In this document: piece by piece, positions 15,381 through 25,033 of the stretch
How positions within the stretch are numbered: position 1 is the first letter of the stretch
Layout of the letters: every line of letters starts with the position of its first letter
NCBI GenBank assembly: GCA_944325655.1
Contig: CALVAW010000007.1
Coordinates: forward strand, 1-57,719
Length of the DNA stretch: 57,719 nucleotides
Source: Candidatus Gastranaerophilales bacterium
GTDB lineage: Bacteria; Cyanobacteriota; Vampirovibrionia; Gastranaerophilales; Gastranaerophilaceae
Reading direction: 5' to 3'
Translations under genes and position numbers: made by a program
Notes under the pieces: model-generated
What the model saw: only the letters and a program-made list of their open reading frames with translations
Told to the model about the DNA's origin: nothing
The model's database searches: none

Positions 15381-17468
15381 ATGTCAGCTCCGCAAAAAAC
15401 AAATTCAAATCCGATTAGTGAAATTGCTCTTGCGGGTTTTGTCATAATTTTAATTTTAATATTACTCCTTGAAATGCCGAATTGGGTTATCAATTTTTCA
15501 ATTAGTTTCAACATAACTTTAGGTGTTGTTCTATTGATGATATCTTTATACGTAAATAAACCTCTTGAATTGGCTGCTTTTCCTTCAATTCTTCTTATAG
15601 GGACAGTTTTCAGACTTGTTCTTTCAATTGCCTCAACTCGTCTTATACTTGCAAAAGGTGATGCAGGTCAAGTAATTGAAGCCTTCGGTCATTTTGTAAC
15701 CGGCGGCAATATGGTTGTGGGAGGAGTTATATTCTTAATTATCACAGTCGTACAATTCATGGTAATAACAAAAGGTGCAGAACGTATAGCGGAAGTATCC
15801 GCAAGATTTGCTCTTGATGCAATGCCTGGTAAGCAAATGACAATAGATGCAGACTTCAATGCGGGCTTAATATCACCGGATGAAGCGGTAAGACGTCGTG
15901 AAGAATTACAAAGAGAATCAAGTCTGTTTGGCTCCATGGATGGTGCTATGAAATTTGTAAAAGGCGATACCATAGCCGGCATAATAATTACAATTATAAA
16001 TATTGTAGGCGGATTAATCATAGGCATTTTGCTTAACGGGATGAGCCCCGAAGATGCGATTCAAAAATATACGATTTTAACCATCGGGGACGGACTCGCA
16101 GCACAAGTTCCTTCACTTTTAATGGCAATATCATCAGGTATCGTAATGACACGTGCAACAGGCGGAGGAGTTGCGCTTGGTTCAGATTTATCAACCCAAA
16201 TTTTATCAAAACCTACAAGTTTATTTCTCGCTTCCGGTTTTTTAATTCTAATTGCTCTAACATCAAATATAACGGGCTTACCATGGTTTCCTTTTGTTGT
16301 ATTTGCGGTAATTCTCATTCTTGGCGGCTTATCAGTTCTTGTAAATCTTGATGTTCAACAACAACTCGGTCAGCTGGATGCCGTTAAACAAAACATGCAA
16401 GATTTAGTTAATCCGAATAAAATGTATGAACGTTTGGGAGTAGATGTTTTATCTCTACAAGTAGGTGCGGGATTACTTGTAATAGCAGATCCGGAACAAG
16501 ACGGACAATTATTGGCAAAAATTGCGGCATTGCGTCAAAGAGTAACCGATGATTTAGGCTATATTATTCCAAACATAAGAATTATGGACTCATCAGCAAT
16601 CGGAGACAATGAATATCTAATTTCAATCAGAGGAAACCCTGTAGCGACAGGAACGGTATATCCCGGCAAATTAATGGTTATTGCAGACCAGTACGATGCG
16701 CTGGGCAAAAAACTTCCGGATAACGCCATAGTGTCACTTGAGCCAACCTTTCAATCACAAGCATATTGGCTCAATCCTCAACACATAGGTAAAAATGATA
16801 AAATACAAGCAGTAGATGCAGTTGATGTAATAGTAACCCACTTACAAGAATGTGTAAGAAAATATGTTGACGAAATAATGACAAAAACAGATGTCTTAAA
16901 ATTAATGGAACTGGTTAAATCTCAAGACCCGACTCTTGTAAATGACCTTGTACCGACAATTATATCAACATCCGATTTAAGAAAAATATTTGTTAACTTA
17001 ATTCGTGAAAAAGTTTCAATTAAAGATATAATCTTTATTTTTGAAAGATTGTGTGACTACGCAAGATTTTCAAAAGAACCGGATATTTTATCAGAAAGAT
17101 TGAGAGCAGCGCTCGGCAGACAAATTTGTTTATCAAATTCAAACAAAGAAAAAGTATTATACGCTCTTACGCTTTCAAGCGAATGGGAAAAAACTCTTGA
17201 TGACAGTTGTCAAAGAACGGAACTCGGAACTATGTTTCTGTTAAATCCTATGCAAGTTCAGGAATTAATCGAATCAACTGCCAATACCTTAATGAGGGCT
17301 CAACAAACAATAGGAATACAACCTGTTATTCTATGCTCACCCAGAATTCGTCTGCCCTTGTATCAAATGCTTGAAAGACATATTCCTACAATCGTAGTAA
17401 TTTCATATTCGGAACTGATTACGGATATAAGGGTTGAAGCCATAGACACAATCGGAGAAGACTACTAA
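15381..17468 (+). CDS. flhA: Type III export gate protein FlhA/SctV
   Basis: Inner-membrane export gate of flagella or injectisomes. Eight-helix N-terminal half (to about 330) with the FHIPEP-family signature, then the cytoplasmic nonamer-forming domain to residue 695. Several diagnostic positions agree with injectisome SctV rather than FlhA as I remember Salmonella InvA and FlhA. These are LSIASTRLIL (82-90), VQF...TKGAERIAEV (124-139, FlhA has INF...TKGAGRIAEV) and ESSLFGSMDGAMKF (179-192, FlhA has EADFYGSMDGASKF). The family call is certain; whether it serves a flagellum or another type III system is not. GGGGGG before the start and the 3-base gap suggest coupling to fliH. Confidence 0.95.
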   Translation: MSAPQKTNSNPISEIALAGFVIILILILLLEMPNWVINFSISFNITLGVVLLMISLYVNKPLELAAFPSILLIGTVFRLVLSIASTRLILAKGDAGQVIEAFGHFVTGGNMVVGGVIFLIITVVQFMVITKGAERIAEVSARFALDAMPGKQMTIDADFNAGLISPDEAVRRREELQRESSLFGSMDGAMKFVKGDTIAGIIITIINIVGGLIIGILLNGMSPEDAIQKYTILTIGDGLAAQVPSLLMAISSGIVMTRATGGGVALGSDLSTQILSKPTSLFLASGFLILIALTSNITGLPWFPFVVFAVILILGGLSVLVNLDVQQQLGQLDAVKQNMQDLVNPNKMYERLGVDVLSLQVGAGLLVIADPEQDGQLLAKIAALRQRVTDDLGYIIPNIRIMDSSAIGDNEYLISIRGNPVATGTVYPGKLMVIADQYDALGKKLPDNAIVSLEPTFQSQAYWLNPQHIGKNDKIQAVDAVDVIVTHLQECVRKYVDEIMTKTDVLKLMELVKSQDPTLVNDLVPTIISTSDLRKIFVNLIREKVSIKDIIFIFERLCDYARFSKEPDILSERLRAALGRQICLSNSNKEKVLYALTLSSEWEKTLDDSCQRTELGTMFLLNPMQVQELIESTANTLMRAQQTIGIQPVILCSPRIRLPLYQMLERHIPTIVVISYSELITDIRVEAIDTIGEDY

Positions 17469-17469
17469 A

Positions 17470-17700
17470 TTATTGTTCCGTTTGTTTTTTTAATGCTGCT
17501 TCAAGAGTTTTAATTTTATTTTCCAATGTCTTAACCCTTAAAGATGAATCGTCCGCTCCGATAGATTTTTTTTCATATTGTCTTTTTATTGTTTTAATTT
17601 CTTTTTTCAACTTAAAAACATAAAATCCTAAAACTATCACGGCTAAAATAAAGCCGACCATAAAATAACAAATATCATAAAATTCAATATTAATGTTCAT
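17470..17700 (-). CDS. Small single-TM coiled-coil protein
   Basis: Not recognised. A hydrophobic helix (about residues 10-30) is followed by a Lys/Glu heptad region to the end, giving a membrane-anchored coiled coil of 76 residues. It overlaps the pseudouridine synthase gene by 11 bases as the last gene of a minus-strand operon. It ends 1 base from the stop of flhA, so the two operons converge without a visible terminator. Confidence 0.6.
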   Translation of the reverse strand: MNINIEFYDICYFMVGFILAVIVLGFYVFKLKKEIKTIKRQYEKKSIGADDSSLRVKTLENKIKTLEAALKKQTEQ

Positions 17701-18661
17701 TCTTGCTCCTTAAAAAATTTAATACCTTTATAAAATCTTTGCTAAAATCCTTTTCATTAAGTTTAAATTCCATCAATTTATTTGTTCGCGGATGATAAAA
17801 ACTCAAACAATATGACTGTAAGAGCTGTTGTGTTGTTTTCAAATTATAAAATTCGTTCCTCATATAACTTTTTGCTCCATACAAACTATCCCCAAAAACA
17901 GGATGTTTAATTGAAGCTAAGTGAGCTCTGATTTGATGTGTTCTACCGGTTTCAAGCTCTAATTCAACCAATGCGCAGCCCTTAAATTGCTCTAACACTT
18001 TATACTTGGTTATTGCCTCGAGACCTTTTCTGTCTTCAGCTATAGACATTTTAACATTATTTTTAATATAGTGCACAAGCGGTTTATCAATAATTCCTTC
18101 TTTTTTCTCAAATTCGCCCAAAGAAAGAGCTAAATACTTCCTTTTTGCCTTTTTTTCTTTAATCTGTTTCGCTAAAATCTCATGAGCAAAATTATTTTTA
18201 GCAACCAACATAAGCCCTGCAGTATTTTTATCCAGCCTATGAACTATACCCGGACGAAATTTTCCCGATAAATTCGACAAATTATCGCCACAATGATAAA
18301 TAAGTGCATTACATAAAGTTTTATCGTTTTCAAATTTTGTAGGATGAGAAAGCATCTCTTTAGGTTTATTTATAACCATTAAATCGTCGTCTTCATATTT
18401 AATATCAAGGTTATAATTATAAGGAATTAATCTTATATCAGAACAAAAAAACTCATCAAATTCATCTTCACTATATTCAATTGTATCGTTTAATTTAAGC
18501 TTATACGAAGGTTTCTGCCTTTTTCCGTTTACTAAAACAACGTTCTCGTCAATATAAGAACTTATCTTTGCTCTCGGATACAAATTATCAAAAAAACAAG
18601 TAATAAAAATATCAAGTCTTTTTTGAACATCATCGTTTTGTGTAATTTTAATTGTTGTCAT
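17690..18661 (-). CDS. RluA-family pseudouridine synthase
   Basis: Converts uridine to pseudouridine in rRNA (RluD/RluC-like) after binding through an S4 domain. S4 domain about 12-60; catalytic block HRLDKNTAGLMLVAKN with catalytic D144; later GRTHQIRAHL and HPVFGDSLYG complete the RluA motif set. 323 residues is normal. It follows lspA with a 14-base overlap, the common lspA-rluD pairing of bacteria. I cannot say which 23S position is the target. Confidence 0.92.
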   Translation of the reverse strand: MTTIKITQNDDVQKRLDIFITCFFDNLYPRAKISSYIDENVVLVNGKRQKPSYKLKLNDTIEYSEDEFDEFFCSDIRLIPYNYNLDIKYEDDDLMVINKPKEMLSHPTKFENDKTLCNALIYHCGDNLSNLSGKFRPGIVHRLDKNTAGLMLVAKNNFAHEILAKQIKEKKAKRKYLALSLGEFEKKEGIIDKPLVHYIKNNVKMSIAEDRKGLEAITKYKVLEQFKGCALVELELETGRTHQIRAHLASIKHPVFGDSLYGAKSYMRNEFYNLKTTQQLLQSYCLSFYHPRTNKLMEFKLNEKDFSKDFIKVLNFLRSKNEH

Positions 18662-19130
18662 GGGTTTGTTCCTTTAAAGACTTAAAATCAAACAAGACAA
18701 ACACAACATATAAAAACACTCCAAGACAAATCATAATATCGAAAGCATTAAAAACAGGAAAATCAATAAAATTTAATTTTATATAATCGACCACATGCCC
18801 GTTATTTATCCTTTCAAAAAGATTGCCCAAAGTACCGCCCATAAAAACAGTCAAAGAAAAAAGCTCTATCTTATCTTTAAAAGAAACATTTTTATATACA
18901 TAAATTGTAATTAATGCTACAGCTATTATACTTACAACAATCAACATCAGCGTGCTATTTTGGAACATACCAAAAGCACTGCCGGTATTATTTACATGAA
19001 TAACCGAAAACAAAGGATTTTTGAAATTATCAAAATAACTATCATAGCTTATTTTTCTTAACTGATTTCCAAAATCCCAAAAAATAATACTCATTAAAAA
19101 ATAAAAAATAAAAGCTCTTTGATCCTTCAT
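18648..19130 (-). CDS. lspA: Lipoprotein signal peptidase LspA
   Basis: Aspartic protease that removes signal peptides from diacylglyceryl-prolipoproteins in the inner membrane. Four hydrophobic helices; NNTGSAFGMF (48-56) and the catalytic pair D115 (HVVDYI) and D131 (PVFNAFDI) are present. In the second motif the usual N-x-A-D order reads N-A-F-D, but the Asp aligns. AAGGA lies upstream of the ATG. The gene immediately upstream encodes a probable lipoprotein. Confidence 0.93.
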   Translation of the reverse strand: MKDQRAFIFYFLMSIIFWDFGNQLRKISYDSYFDNFKNPLFSVIHVNNTGSAFGMFQNSTLMLIVVSIIAVALITIYVYKNVSFKDKIELFSLTVFMGGTLGNLFERINNGHVVDYIKLNFIDFPVFNAFDIMICLGVFLYVVFVLFDFKSLKEQTHDNN

Positions 19131-19145
19131 ATAGTAATAGTTCCT

Positions 19146-20027
19146 TTAATTGTTTTCTACTAAAGTTGCTTTTTGACCTTTTATTTTTTCCATGTTTATT
19201 CTCTTCATAATATATGCCATACCCAAAACTTCAATTCTTGCTTTGAGTTCTTCTTCATTAACCGAAACTTTCGTAAATCCTACCGAAGCAATAGCATACT
19301 CATCAAGATTTTTGCTGTTTGCCTTGACTAAACGTTCAAGATCTCCGCTTTCAGGTATTCTTCTGAATTTTTCGCTACATTCTGCGGGAGGATATACTAT
19401 TTCTTCTCTTGATATAGAGGCAAGAGCAACAATGTCATCCGGTTTATCCATCTTTAACATAAGATCATATTCACGTCCGTTTTTAACAAAAGCCGGAGTA
19501 ATAAGCTCCATATCAATTTTATTTGCTATTCCGTATTTCAAAGAAGTTTCTTCCATCAATATTTCATCAGAAAGAATTTTCCATCCGTCATCGGTTTTTT
19601 TCATATAGATAACGTATGCGCTTTTACCGTCAAGTCTGCCCATTTTGTCTTTATTTTTTTTATCTTTATCCGGATAAACTTTTGCATAAGACGTATCTGA
19701 CATTTGCACAAGCGCCCAGTTATCAAAAGTGGTTATATTATTAATTTTTGTCTTATATTTTATATCCCCGTATGCACTATAAGTTTTTTCAAGCATAGTA
19801 GCTAAATCATCAACATCAAAACCGTCTGCGCTCTGGTAATCTTTATCATAAAAAGTTTTTACTTGTTCTATATCACGTTTTTCCAAAGCTTTATTGTAAT
19901 CTTTCAATAAAGAACGAATTTGAGAATCGGGAGTTTTTTTAAGAAAAGGAATTTCAAATGCTTGAGCACAAGAAGTTATGTTAATCCCCAAAAAAATCGC
20001 AACTGTTGCTGTTATAATTTTTTTCAT
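19146..20027 (-). CDS. Exported NTF2-like protein, probable lipoprotein
   Basis: Starts at the ATG at 20027, which has AAGGA upstream. An ATG at 20066 would add 13 charged residues before the signal peptide and overlap the upstream gene. The signal peptide ends INITSCAQA. ITSC is an acceptable lipobox, although AQA/F could instead be a signal peptidase I site. Residues about 25-150 look like an NTF2/SnoaL-type domain (LLKDYNKALEKRDIEQVKTFYDKDY, KTDDGWKILSDEI), a cone fold often used for ligand binding. The C-terminal 130 residues are unrecognised. Adjacent lspA would mature it if it is a lipoprotein. Confidence 0.7.
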   Translation of the reverse strand: MKKIITATVAIFLGINITSCAQAFEIPFLKKTPDSQIRSLLKDYNKALEKRDIEQVKTFYDKDYQSADGFDVDDLATMLEKTYSAYGDIKYKTKINNITTFDNWALVQMSDTSYAKVYPDKDKKNKDKMGRLDGKSAYVIYMKKTDDGWKILSDEILMEETSLKYGIANKIDMELITPAFVKNGREYDLMLKMDKPDDIVALASISREEIVYPPAECSEKFRRIPESGDLERLVKANSKNLDEYAIASVGFTKVSVNEEELKARIEVLGMAYIMKRINMEKIKGQKATLVENN

Positions 20028-20043
20028 TGTGTTTTCCTTATAT

Positions 20044-20643
20044 TTAATCTTTTTTAAAAAGAACATAGTATTTTTTCATCCCATAATATAATACCATATC
20101 CCAATACTCCCCTGCATCATTAAACTCGATATATGCTTCGGGTATAGGAGTTCTTTGATTTTTTTTACCCCATTTTGTACCTATGAAGTCCATTGTTTTT
20201 TTCTTAATTTTTTCAAAAGCCGTCGGTTTTTTTCTTGGAAATTTTTCTTCATAAAATCCTTCATATACCACATCTTCTTTATACACAGGAATAACATAAG
20301 AAACTCTGCCATTCTCCTTAAATAAAATCCAAGTTTTTCCGTTCTTTTCTCTGGGTGTTAAAAGATAATATCCGGGAGGAATTTTTTTAGACTTAAAAAT
20401 CAAATTTACTCCGCTTCTAAAAAGAGGATAAGGGGAACGCATATAAACTGTATAATCATCCGCTTGATACGGATCGATTCCAAAAATATAATCAAAATCA
20501 GGTTCCTCTAAAGATGAATATATTTTTTCGTAGTCATTTGAACCTGCTTTTAAAGAGCCGTCCTGCGCAAAAGAATACAACGCACTTACAAAAAAAGCTA
20601 CAATAACAAATAAAATTTTAATTTTCAATTTATGATTTGCCAT
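20044..20643 (-). CDS. Exported protein of unknown function
   Basis: Not recognised. Residues 1-27 form a signal peptide ending YSFAQ. The mature part (about 170 residues) is rich in Tyr and aromatic beta-strand-like segments, for example IPPGYYLLTPREKNGKTWILFKENG, so a secreted or periplasmic beta domain is likely. First gene of the minus-strand operon that continues through lspA. Divergent from the Maf gene; the two start codons are only about 30 bases apart. Confidence 0.65.
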   Translation of the reverse strand: MANHKLKIKILFVIVAFFVSALYSFAQDGSLKAGSNDYEKIYSSLEEPDFDYIFGIDPYQADDYTVYMRSPYPLFRSGVNLIFKSKKIPPGYYLLTPREKNGKTWILFKENGRVSYVIPVYKEDVVYEGFYEEKFPRKKPTAFEKIKKKTMDFIGTKWGKKNQRTPIPEAYIEFNDAGEYWDMVLYYGMKKYYVLFKKD

Positions 20644-20673
20644 AATTCCTCAACTAATGCTACCATATTGACT

Positions 20674-22599
20674 ATGGAAAATAAAGTATTGGAAAAAAAT
20701 CTTATAAGAATAGCTCAATATGACAAAGAGCTTTGTAATAAAATTTTAATGTCGGATTTTGAAAAATCAAATATTAAAGTAACTCAAACTTTAAAAAACG
20801 AATACAACATAATTTTTCAAAATATTTTACTGCATGATGATTTAGGCGCTGTTGATGAAGCTAAAAAAATTGTTCAAAATCTCAAAAATACAGAAAACAA
20901 AAATACAATAAGAATAATATACGGGCTTGGTCTGGGCTATTTAGCAGATGAAATGAGCAAAGTAAACTCAAAAATAATTGTCTATGAACCAAATATTGAA
21001 CTTTTGAGTTTCGTTTTAAATATAGCGGAAATAGATGCCTTATATAAAAACAATGTTTTTGTATGCTCTGATGAAAAAAAATTAAAAGAACATATATTTA
21101 ATAACTCAAATCCCGAAACAAAAATATCTTTAAGTTTTTTAAAATCATATAAAACATTATTTTATGAAGATATTATAAATGTTTCAAAAATTGCACAAAA
21201 AGTTCAAGGAGAACACTTTGCAGCTCAAAATACATTAATAAAAAGTGCTCCTAAAGCAATTTTCAACACATTTAGAAATTTAAAAAATATTATAAAAAAT
21301 CCAAACATACAAGATTTAAAAGATTTGTATAAAAATAAAGACATGGCTGCACTATGTTTGAGTGCAGGTCCTTCATTAAGAGAAAATATAGAAATAATAA
21401 AAAATAATCAAGATAAATTTGTAATTTTTGCAGTTAACCCAACCGTAAAATTACTTCAAAAATTCGATATAAAACCTGATTTTATTGTTGATATTGAAGC
21501 AGGAGACACTATCAGACAATTTGACACAATAAATACCAAAGACTACTATTTTATTCTTGAAGGATTTTGCAGTTTTATTGTTTCTGATTTAAAAACCAAA
21601 AAAACTTTTAACTACCTCTCTAATTCTAATTTTATAAATCCTTGGGTCAGAGATTGCTTAAAATTAAACGATGAATTAAAAACGCTGGGAACAGTCTCCT
21701 ATACTGCATTTATGAGTGCAGCTATCATGGGTTTCGAAAAAATAATTTTATGCGGTCAGGATTTGGCATATAAAGACGGAAAATGTTATGCAAAAGGAAG
21801 TCAATTCGAGGATTTAGAATGTATTTATGATAAAAACGAAAACAAGTTCAAAATTACCGCAAAAGATTTTGAAAAATATGCATCATCCTTCAAAACCCCA
21901 AGAAACACAGAACAAGCCGCAAAAAAAATTGCACAAAATAATATAAATTTTTTAAATAAAAACATTTACACAATAAAATCACAAACAGGAGAAAATATCC
22001 CAACACAAACCGGATACGCGCTTTTTATTGACTGGTTTGCAAATGCCGCAGAAGAAATAACAAAAGAAAATCCTAACATAAAATTAATAAATTCATCTTC
22101 CGGCGGAGCACAAATTAACGGATTTGAAAACATAAAATTAGAAGATTTAGTGCACAAACTAAAGCCATGCCAAAAACCCCAATTGGAAAATTACAACGCA
22201 AATACAGATAAAAACTTTGTAATTAAAAAAATTACCGCCATGAATGATAAATTAGAAATTTTTAAAACATTTTTAGAGGAATTTTTAGAACTTACTCAAA
22301 AAATTATTAAAGAATTTGAAAATAAAAAAGTTCTAACACCAAATTCTCAAAAACTGCTGGAAAAACATGAAGAATTTTTATTAAAAATGATATCCTGCAA
22401 AAAAGACAATGACCTTAAACAAGTCATAATAGTATTCTTATATAGTTTTGCAGAAATTTTAAAAACAGATTATCAAAAAAATTATGATGATGCTAAATCA
22501 GCAATTAAAAAAATGCTTGAACAAGCATTATTTACAAAAAAATATATCGATTTATATTTAAAAGAATTAACAAATTGTAAGACGCTCATCTTGAAATAA
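20674..22599 (+). CDS. Motility-associated factor (Maf)/DUF115 glycosyltransferase-like protein
   Basis: Maf proteins transfer nonulosonic acids such as pseudaminic acid to flagellin. The DUF115 (MptE-like) domain is visible at about 220-400: LCLSAGPSLRENIEIIK, then KFDIKPDFIVDIEAGD and IILCGQDLAYKDGKCYAKGS. The C-terminal part is a helical domain common in Maf proteins. I chose the ATG at 20674. The upstream ATG at 20632 would add an unrelated 14-residue leader that overlaps the divergent gene's start. No ribosome-binding site is seen. If it is a Maf, the organism has a glycosylated flagellin encoded elsewhere. The end overlaps the double-CheW gene by 33 bases tail-to-tail. Confidence 0.82.
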   Translation: MENKVLEKNLIRIAQYDKELCNKILMSDFEKSNIKVTQTLKNEYNIIFQNILLHDDLGAVDEAKKIVQNLKNTENKNTIRIIYGLGLGYLADEMSKVNSKIIVYEPNIELLSFVLNIAEIDALYKNNVFVCSDEKKLKEHIFNNSNPETKISLSFLKSYKTLFYEDIINVSKIAQKVQGEHFAAQNTLIKSAPKAIFNTFRNLKNIIKNPNIQDLKDLYKNKDMAALCLSAGPSLRENIEIIKNNQDKFVIFAVNPTVKLLQKFDIKPDFIVDIEAGDTIRQFDTINTKDYYFILEGFCSFIVSDLKTKKTFNYLSNSNFINPWVRDCLKLNDELKTLGTVSYTAFMSAAIMGFEKIILCGQDLAYKDGKCYAKGSQFEDLECIYDKNENKFKITAKDFEKYASSFKTPRNTEQAAKKIAQNNINFLNKNIYTIKSQTGENIPTQTGYALFIDWFANAAEEITKENPNIKLINSSSGGAQINGFENIKLEDLVHKLKPCQKPQLENYNANTDKNFVIKKITAMNDKLEIFKTFLEEFLELTQKIIKEFENKKVLTPNSQKLLEKHEEFLLKMISCKKDNDLKQVIIVFLYSFAEILKTDYQKNYDDAKSAIKKMLEQALFTKKYIDLYLKELTNCKTLILK

Positions 22600-23610
22600 T
22601 TTTTCTACGTCAAGAACCTGATAAATCTCACCATCTTTAACAAATTCAAGCATTTTATTTTCTTCTTGGGAGTTCAGTCTGTTTTGTAAAATTTCTTCAA
22701 AATTAACATTCATACTCTCGCAAATTTCATCTGCTAAAATTCCGACTTTATATTCCGTAGAATTTAATATAATAATCGTGGATTTCTCTTTAATTTCAGT
22801 CTTTGATGTGTTAAAAAATCTTCTTATGTCTATAACGGTAATGTAATCTCCCTTTATATTAATGAGTCCAAAAATATACTCGGGAGTATTGGGAATTTTA
22901 ATAAACTTAGAATTATTAACTTTATAAAATTCTTTAACACTTGCCATGTTTATATAATATTTTATTTTATTGATTATAAAAGAAACACCCCTATCATATA
23001 AAGGAGAACTTACTTGAGTATCTTCTGTAACTTTTGATAAAAAATTTTTTCTCTCGGCTAATATTTTTTTTGAATTATCATCATCAACTATATAATTGCC
23101 TGTGAAATTATTACCTTCGAAAAGATTAGGATTTTTTTCTATATAAGAAACAACATTCTCAATATTTAATATATAAACATTTTCATCTTCATTTATATAC
23201 AAACCTTCATAAAAATCGGTTTGCTGCTGATAAGGTAATAAATGTATTTTTTCTTTATTTAATTTTTTAATATCTAAAACTTTATCGCAAATTATTGATA
23301 CAATTGTTTTTTCAGTTTTTATAATAATTATTTTTGCACTCAAATCATATACGATTCTTTCATTCTTAAAAACTTCTCGAAGATCAATAACCCCCACCGG
23401 CGTTTCATCATATTCCACTATACCCAAAATACAAGAAGGCATTTTATTAGGATAATCAAGCTCTAAAATCTTAACTATTTCAAGTACATTTTTTGTTTTT
23501 ATTGCAAAAATCTTTTTGTTAATTTCAACAAGGGTATAATATTCATCATTATTCTTAAATTCCGTAGATTGAATAAAATTCTGATTAGCTGCAATTATTT
23601 TATTTTGCAT
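22567..23610 (-). CDS. Double CheW-domain coupling protein
   Basis: Couples receptors to CheA in a chemosensory array. Two CheW domains in tandem: about 20-160 (EYYTLVEINKKIFAIKTKNVLEIVK, PVGVIDLREVF) and about 205-340 (VSFIINKIKYYINMASVKEFYK, YITVIDIRRFF). Each has the ILGIVEY/IFGLINIKG turn. Single-domain CheW is about 160 residues, so this is a natural fusion. It is translated from the same transcript as the REC protein upstream (11-base overlap). Confidence 0.9.
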   Translation of the reverse strand: MQNKIIAANQNFIQSTEFKNNDEYYTLVEINKKIFAIKTKNVLEIVKILELDYPNKMPSCILGIVEYDETPVGVIDLREVFKNERIVYDLSAKIIIIKTEKTIVSIICDKVLDIKKLNKEKIHLLPYQQQTDFYEGLYINEDENVYILNIENVVSYIEKNPNLFEGNNFTGNYIVDDDNSKKILAERKNFLSKVTEDTQVSSPLYDRGVSFIINKIKYYINMASVKEFYKVNNSKFIKIPNTPEYIFGLINIKGDYITVIDIRRFFNTSKTEIKEKSTIIILNSTEYKVGILADEICESMNVNFEEILQNRLNSQEENKMLEFVKDGEIYQVLDVEKLFQDERLTIC

Positions 23611-25033
23611 TATTTACCACCACTCTATCGGATAAATTAGCTGCATCAAGAGCATCACGCGCCATCTTTTGAGCCTCTCTGATATTGAAAACTCCATCTA
23701 TCATGCAGCAACTAATACCAACTATTGATTTAACCTTGTATGAATTAAAGGAAATTTCTTCCAAAAGTTTTATAATATTATTAAATTTTGTTGTTGCACG
23801 ATTTTCATCTTTTGCATAAAGAATTATTATATATTCATCATCATCATTTTTATAAACATATTCATCTTTATCCAAATAATTTATAATTTTTTCTGAAATT
23901 TTTGAATTTATTATATCAAGCTCTTCTATAGCAAGATTTGAGGTCAATTCCTGAAAATTAGCAATGTCTAATATCCCGACAAAAGATTTCTTATCTTCAT
24001 TTTCAAATTTTGTATAGATATCCAAATCTGTTTTATTGGAATAATACTTTTTAGATGTATTTTCCTTCTTACCATCTTTAAAAAACTTGTCTATATAACG
24101 ATTTTTAAACAATTTACTTAATAATTTATCTATGGTTTCTATGTTTTCCTCATTACGCCATTTTGATTTCTTTTTGGAATAAAAAGCCGCATAACCGGTT
24201 TTAACTCCCTTATAGTCAAAACTGAATTCAATCTTGGAATTAAAATCATCTTCGCTTGAAATCATTTTTAAATTAGGAACATATTTCTTAAATAAAACTG
24301 ATTCTTTCGCATTAAACTTATTTAAAATTGCATTTTGAAAAGCACGACTCAAAATAACATTTTTTATATCAAAATAAACATTATTTTTTTCTTGGCTGGA
24401 ATAAGGGTAAATAATAGATAAATCATAATTCAAAAGAGAATCCAACAAAGAAAATAAATCTAAAAACAATTTTTCATCTTCTTTAAAATAGTCACATTTT
24501 TCCTTGAACTCTCGTTCCAAAGTTTCAAAGTCAAAAATAGGCTCAACTTCTTCCCAAGCAGACTCAATCTCTTCATCCTGTGTAATAATTTCTTCTTTCG
24601 ACTCTTCTTTTTGAGTTTTCTTTTTTTGTCTCAATATTTCTATTTTATATGCATCACTAAGAGGGTATTTTTTTATTATTTCTTCCGCAAGTCCAATAAC
24701 CTCGTTATAATTTCCCCCTTTAGTCAAAAAATATTCAATTGAATCTTCTCTTGTATAAAATTTCGCATTATTTTCAGGCAACACGCTGTATATAATAACA
24801 GGAATTTTTGAAATCTTTTCATTGCGTCTTATCGCTTTTAAAAGCTGAAAACCACCCATAACAGGCATTATAGCGTCTGTTATAATTAAATCCGGCGCAA
24901 CATCAAAAATCATATCATAGGCGCTCATTCCTGACTTAGTCACATATACTTCCCATGAATAATTTTCAAATGTCGATTTTAAAAGATTTAAAGCCGTAGA
25001 ACTATCATCTATAATAATTACTTTTTTTGTCAT
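23600..25033 (-). CDS. REC domain protein with degenerate GGDEF domain
   Basis: N-terminal receiver (1-125) with intact phosphoacceptor D53 (LIITDAIMPVMGG) and acidic pair D9-D10, so it is probably phosphorylated by the CheA encoded next door. A poorly conserved middle region is followed by a GGDEF-like fold at about 335-470, in which the active-site motif reads NDDDEY (396-401). Catalysis is therefore unlikely; a GTP- or c-di-GMP-sensing or purely structural role is more likely. It corresponds in position to the PilG/PatA-type output regulators of Pil/Pix chemosensory clusters. Confidence 0.85.
   Translation of the reverse strand: MTKKVIIIDDSSTALNLLKSTFENYSWEVYVTKSGMSAYDMIFDVAPDLIITDAIMPVMGGFQLLKAIRRNEKISKIPVIIYSVLPENNAKFYTREDSIEYFLTKGGNYNEVIGLAEEIIKKYPLSDAYKIEILRQKKKTQKEESKEEIITQDEEIESAWEEVEPIFDFETLEREFKEKCDYFKEDEKLFLDLFSLLDSLLNYDLSIIYPYSSQEKNNVYFDIKNVILSRAFQNAILNKFNAKESVLFKKYVPNLKMISSEDDFNSKIEFSFDYKGVKTGYAAFYSKKKSKWRNEENIETIDKLLSKLFKNRYIDKFFKDGKKENTSKKYYSNKTDLDIYTKFENEDKKSFVGILDIANFQELTSNLAIEELDIINSKISEKIINYLDKDEYVYKNDDDEYIIILYAKDENRATTKFNNIIKLLEEISFNSYKVKSIVGISCCMIDGVFNIREAQKMARDALDAANLSDRVVVNNAK

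Noticed and set aside
15689-16318. Long open frames on the minus strand within flhA and similar frames inside other genes
   Set aside because: They have no ribosome-binding sites, no recognisable residues and lie entirely within well-supported genes; they are antisense shadows.
10871-17468. Definite injectisome (host-directed type III system)
   Set aside because: FliF is full flagellar length with a FliG-binding tail, and no secretin, needle or translocator gene is visible. Only the export gate motifs point that way, so I report mixed character.
20632-20673. ATG 20632 as the start of the Maf-like protein
   Set aside because: It overlaps the divergent gene's start codon, and the extra residues do not look like the family. 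ATG 20674 gives a sensible N-terminus.
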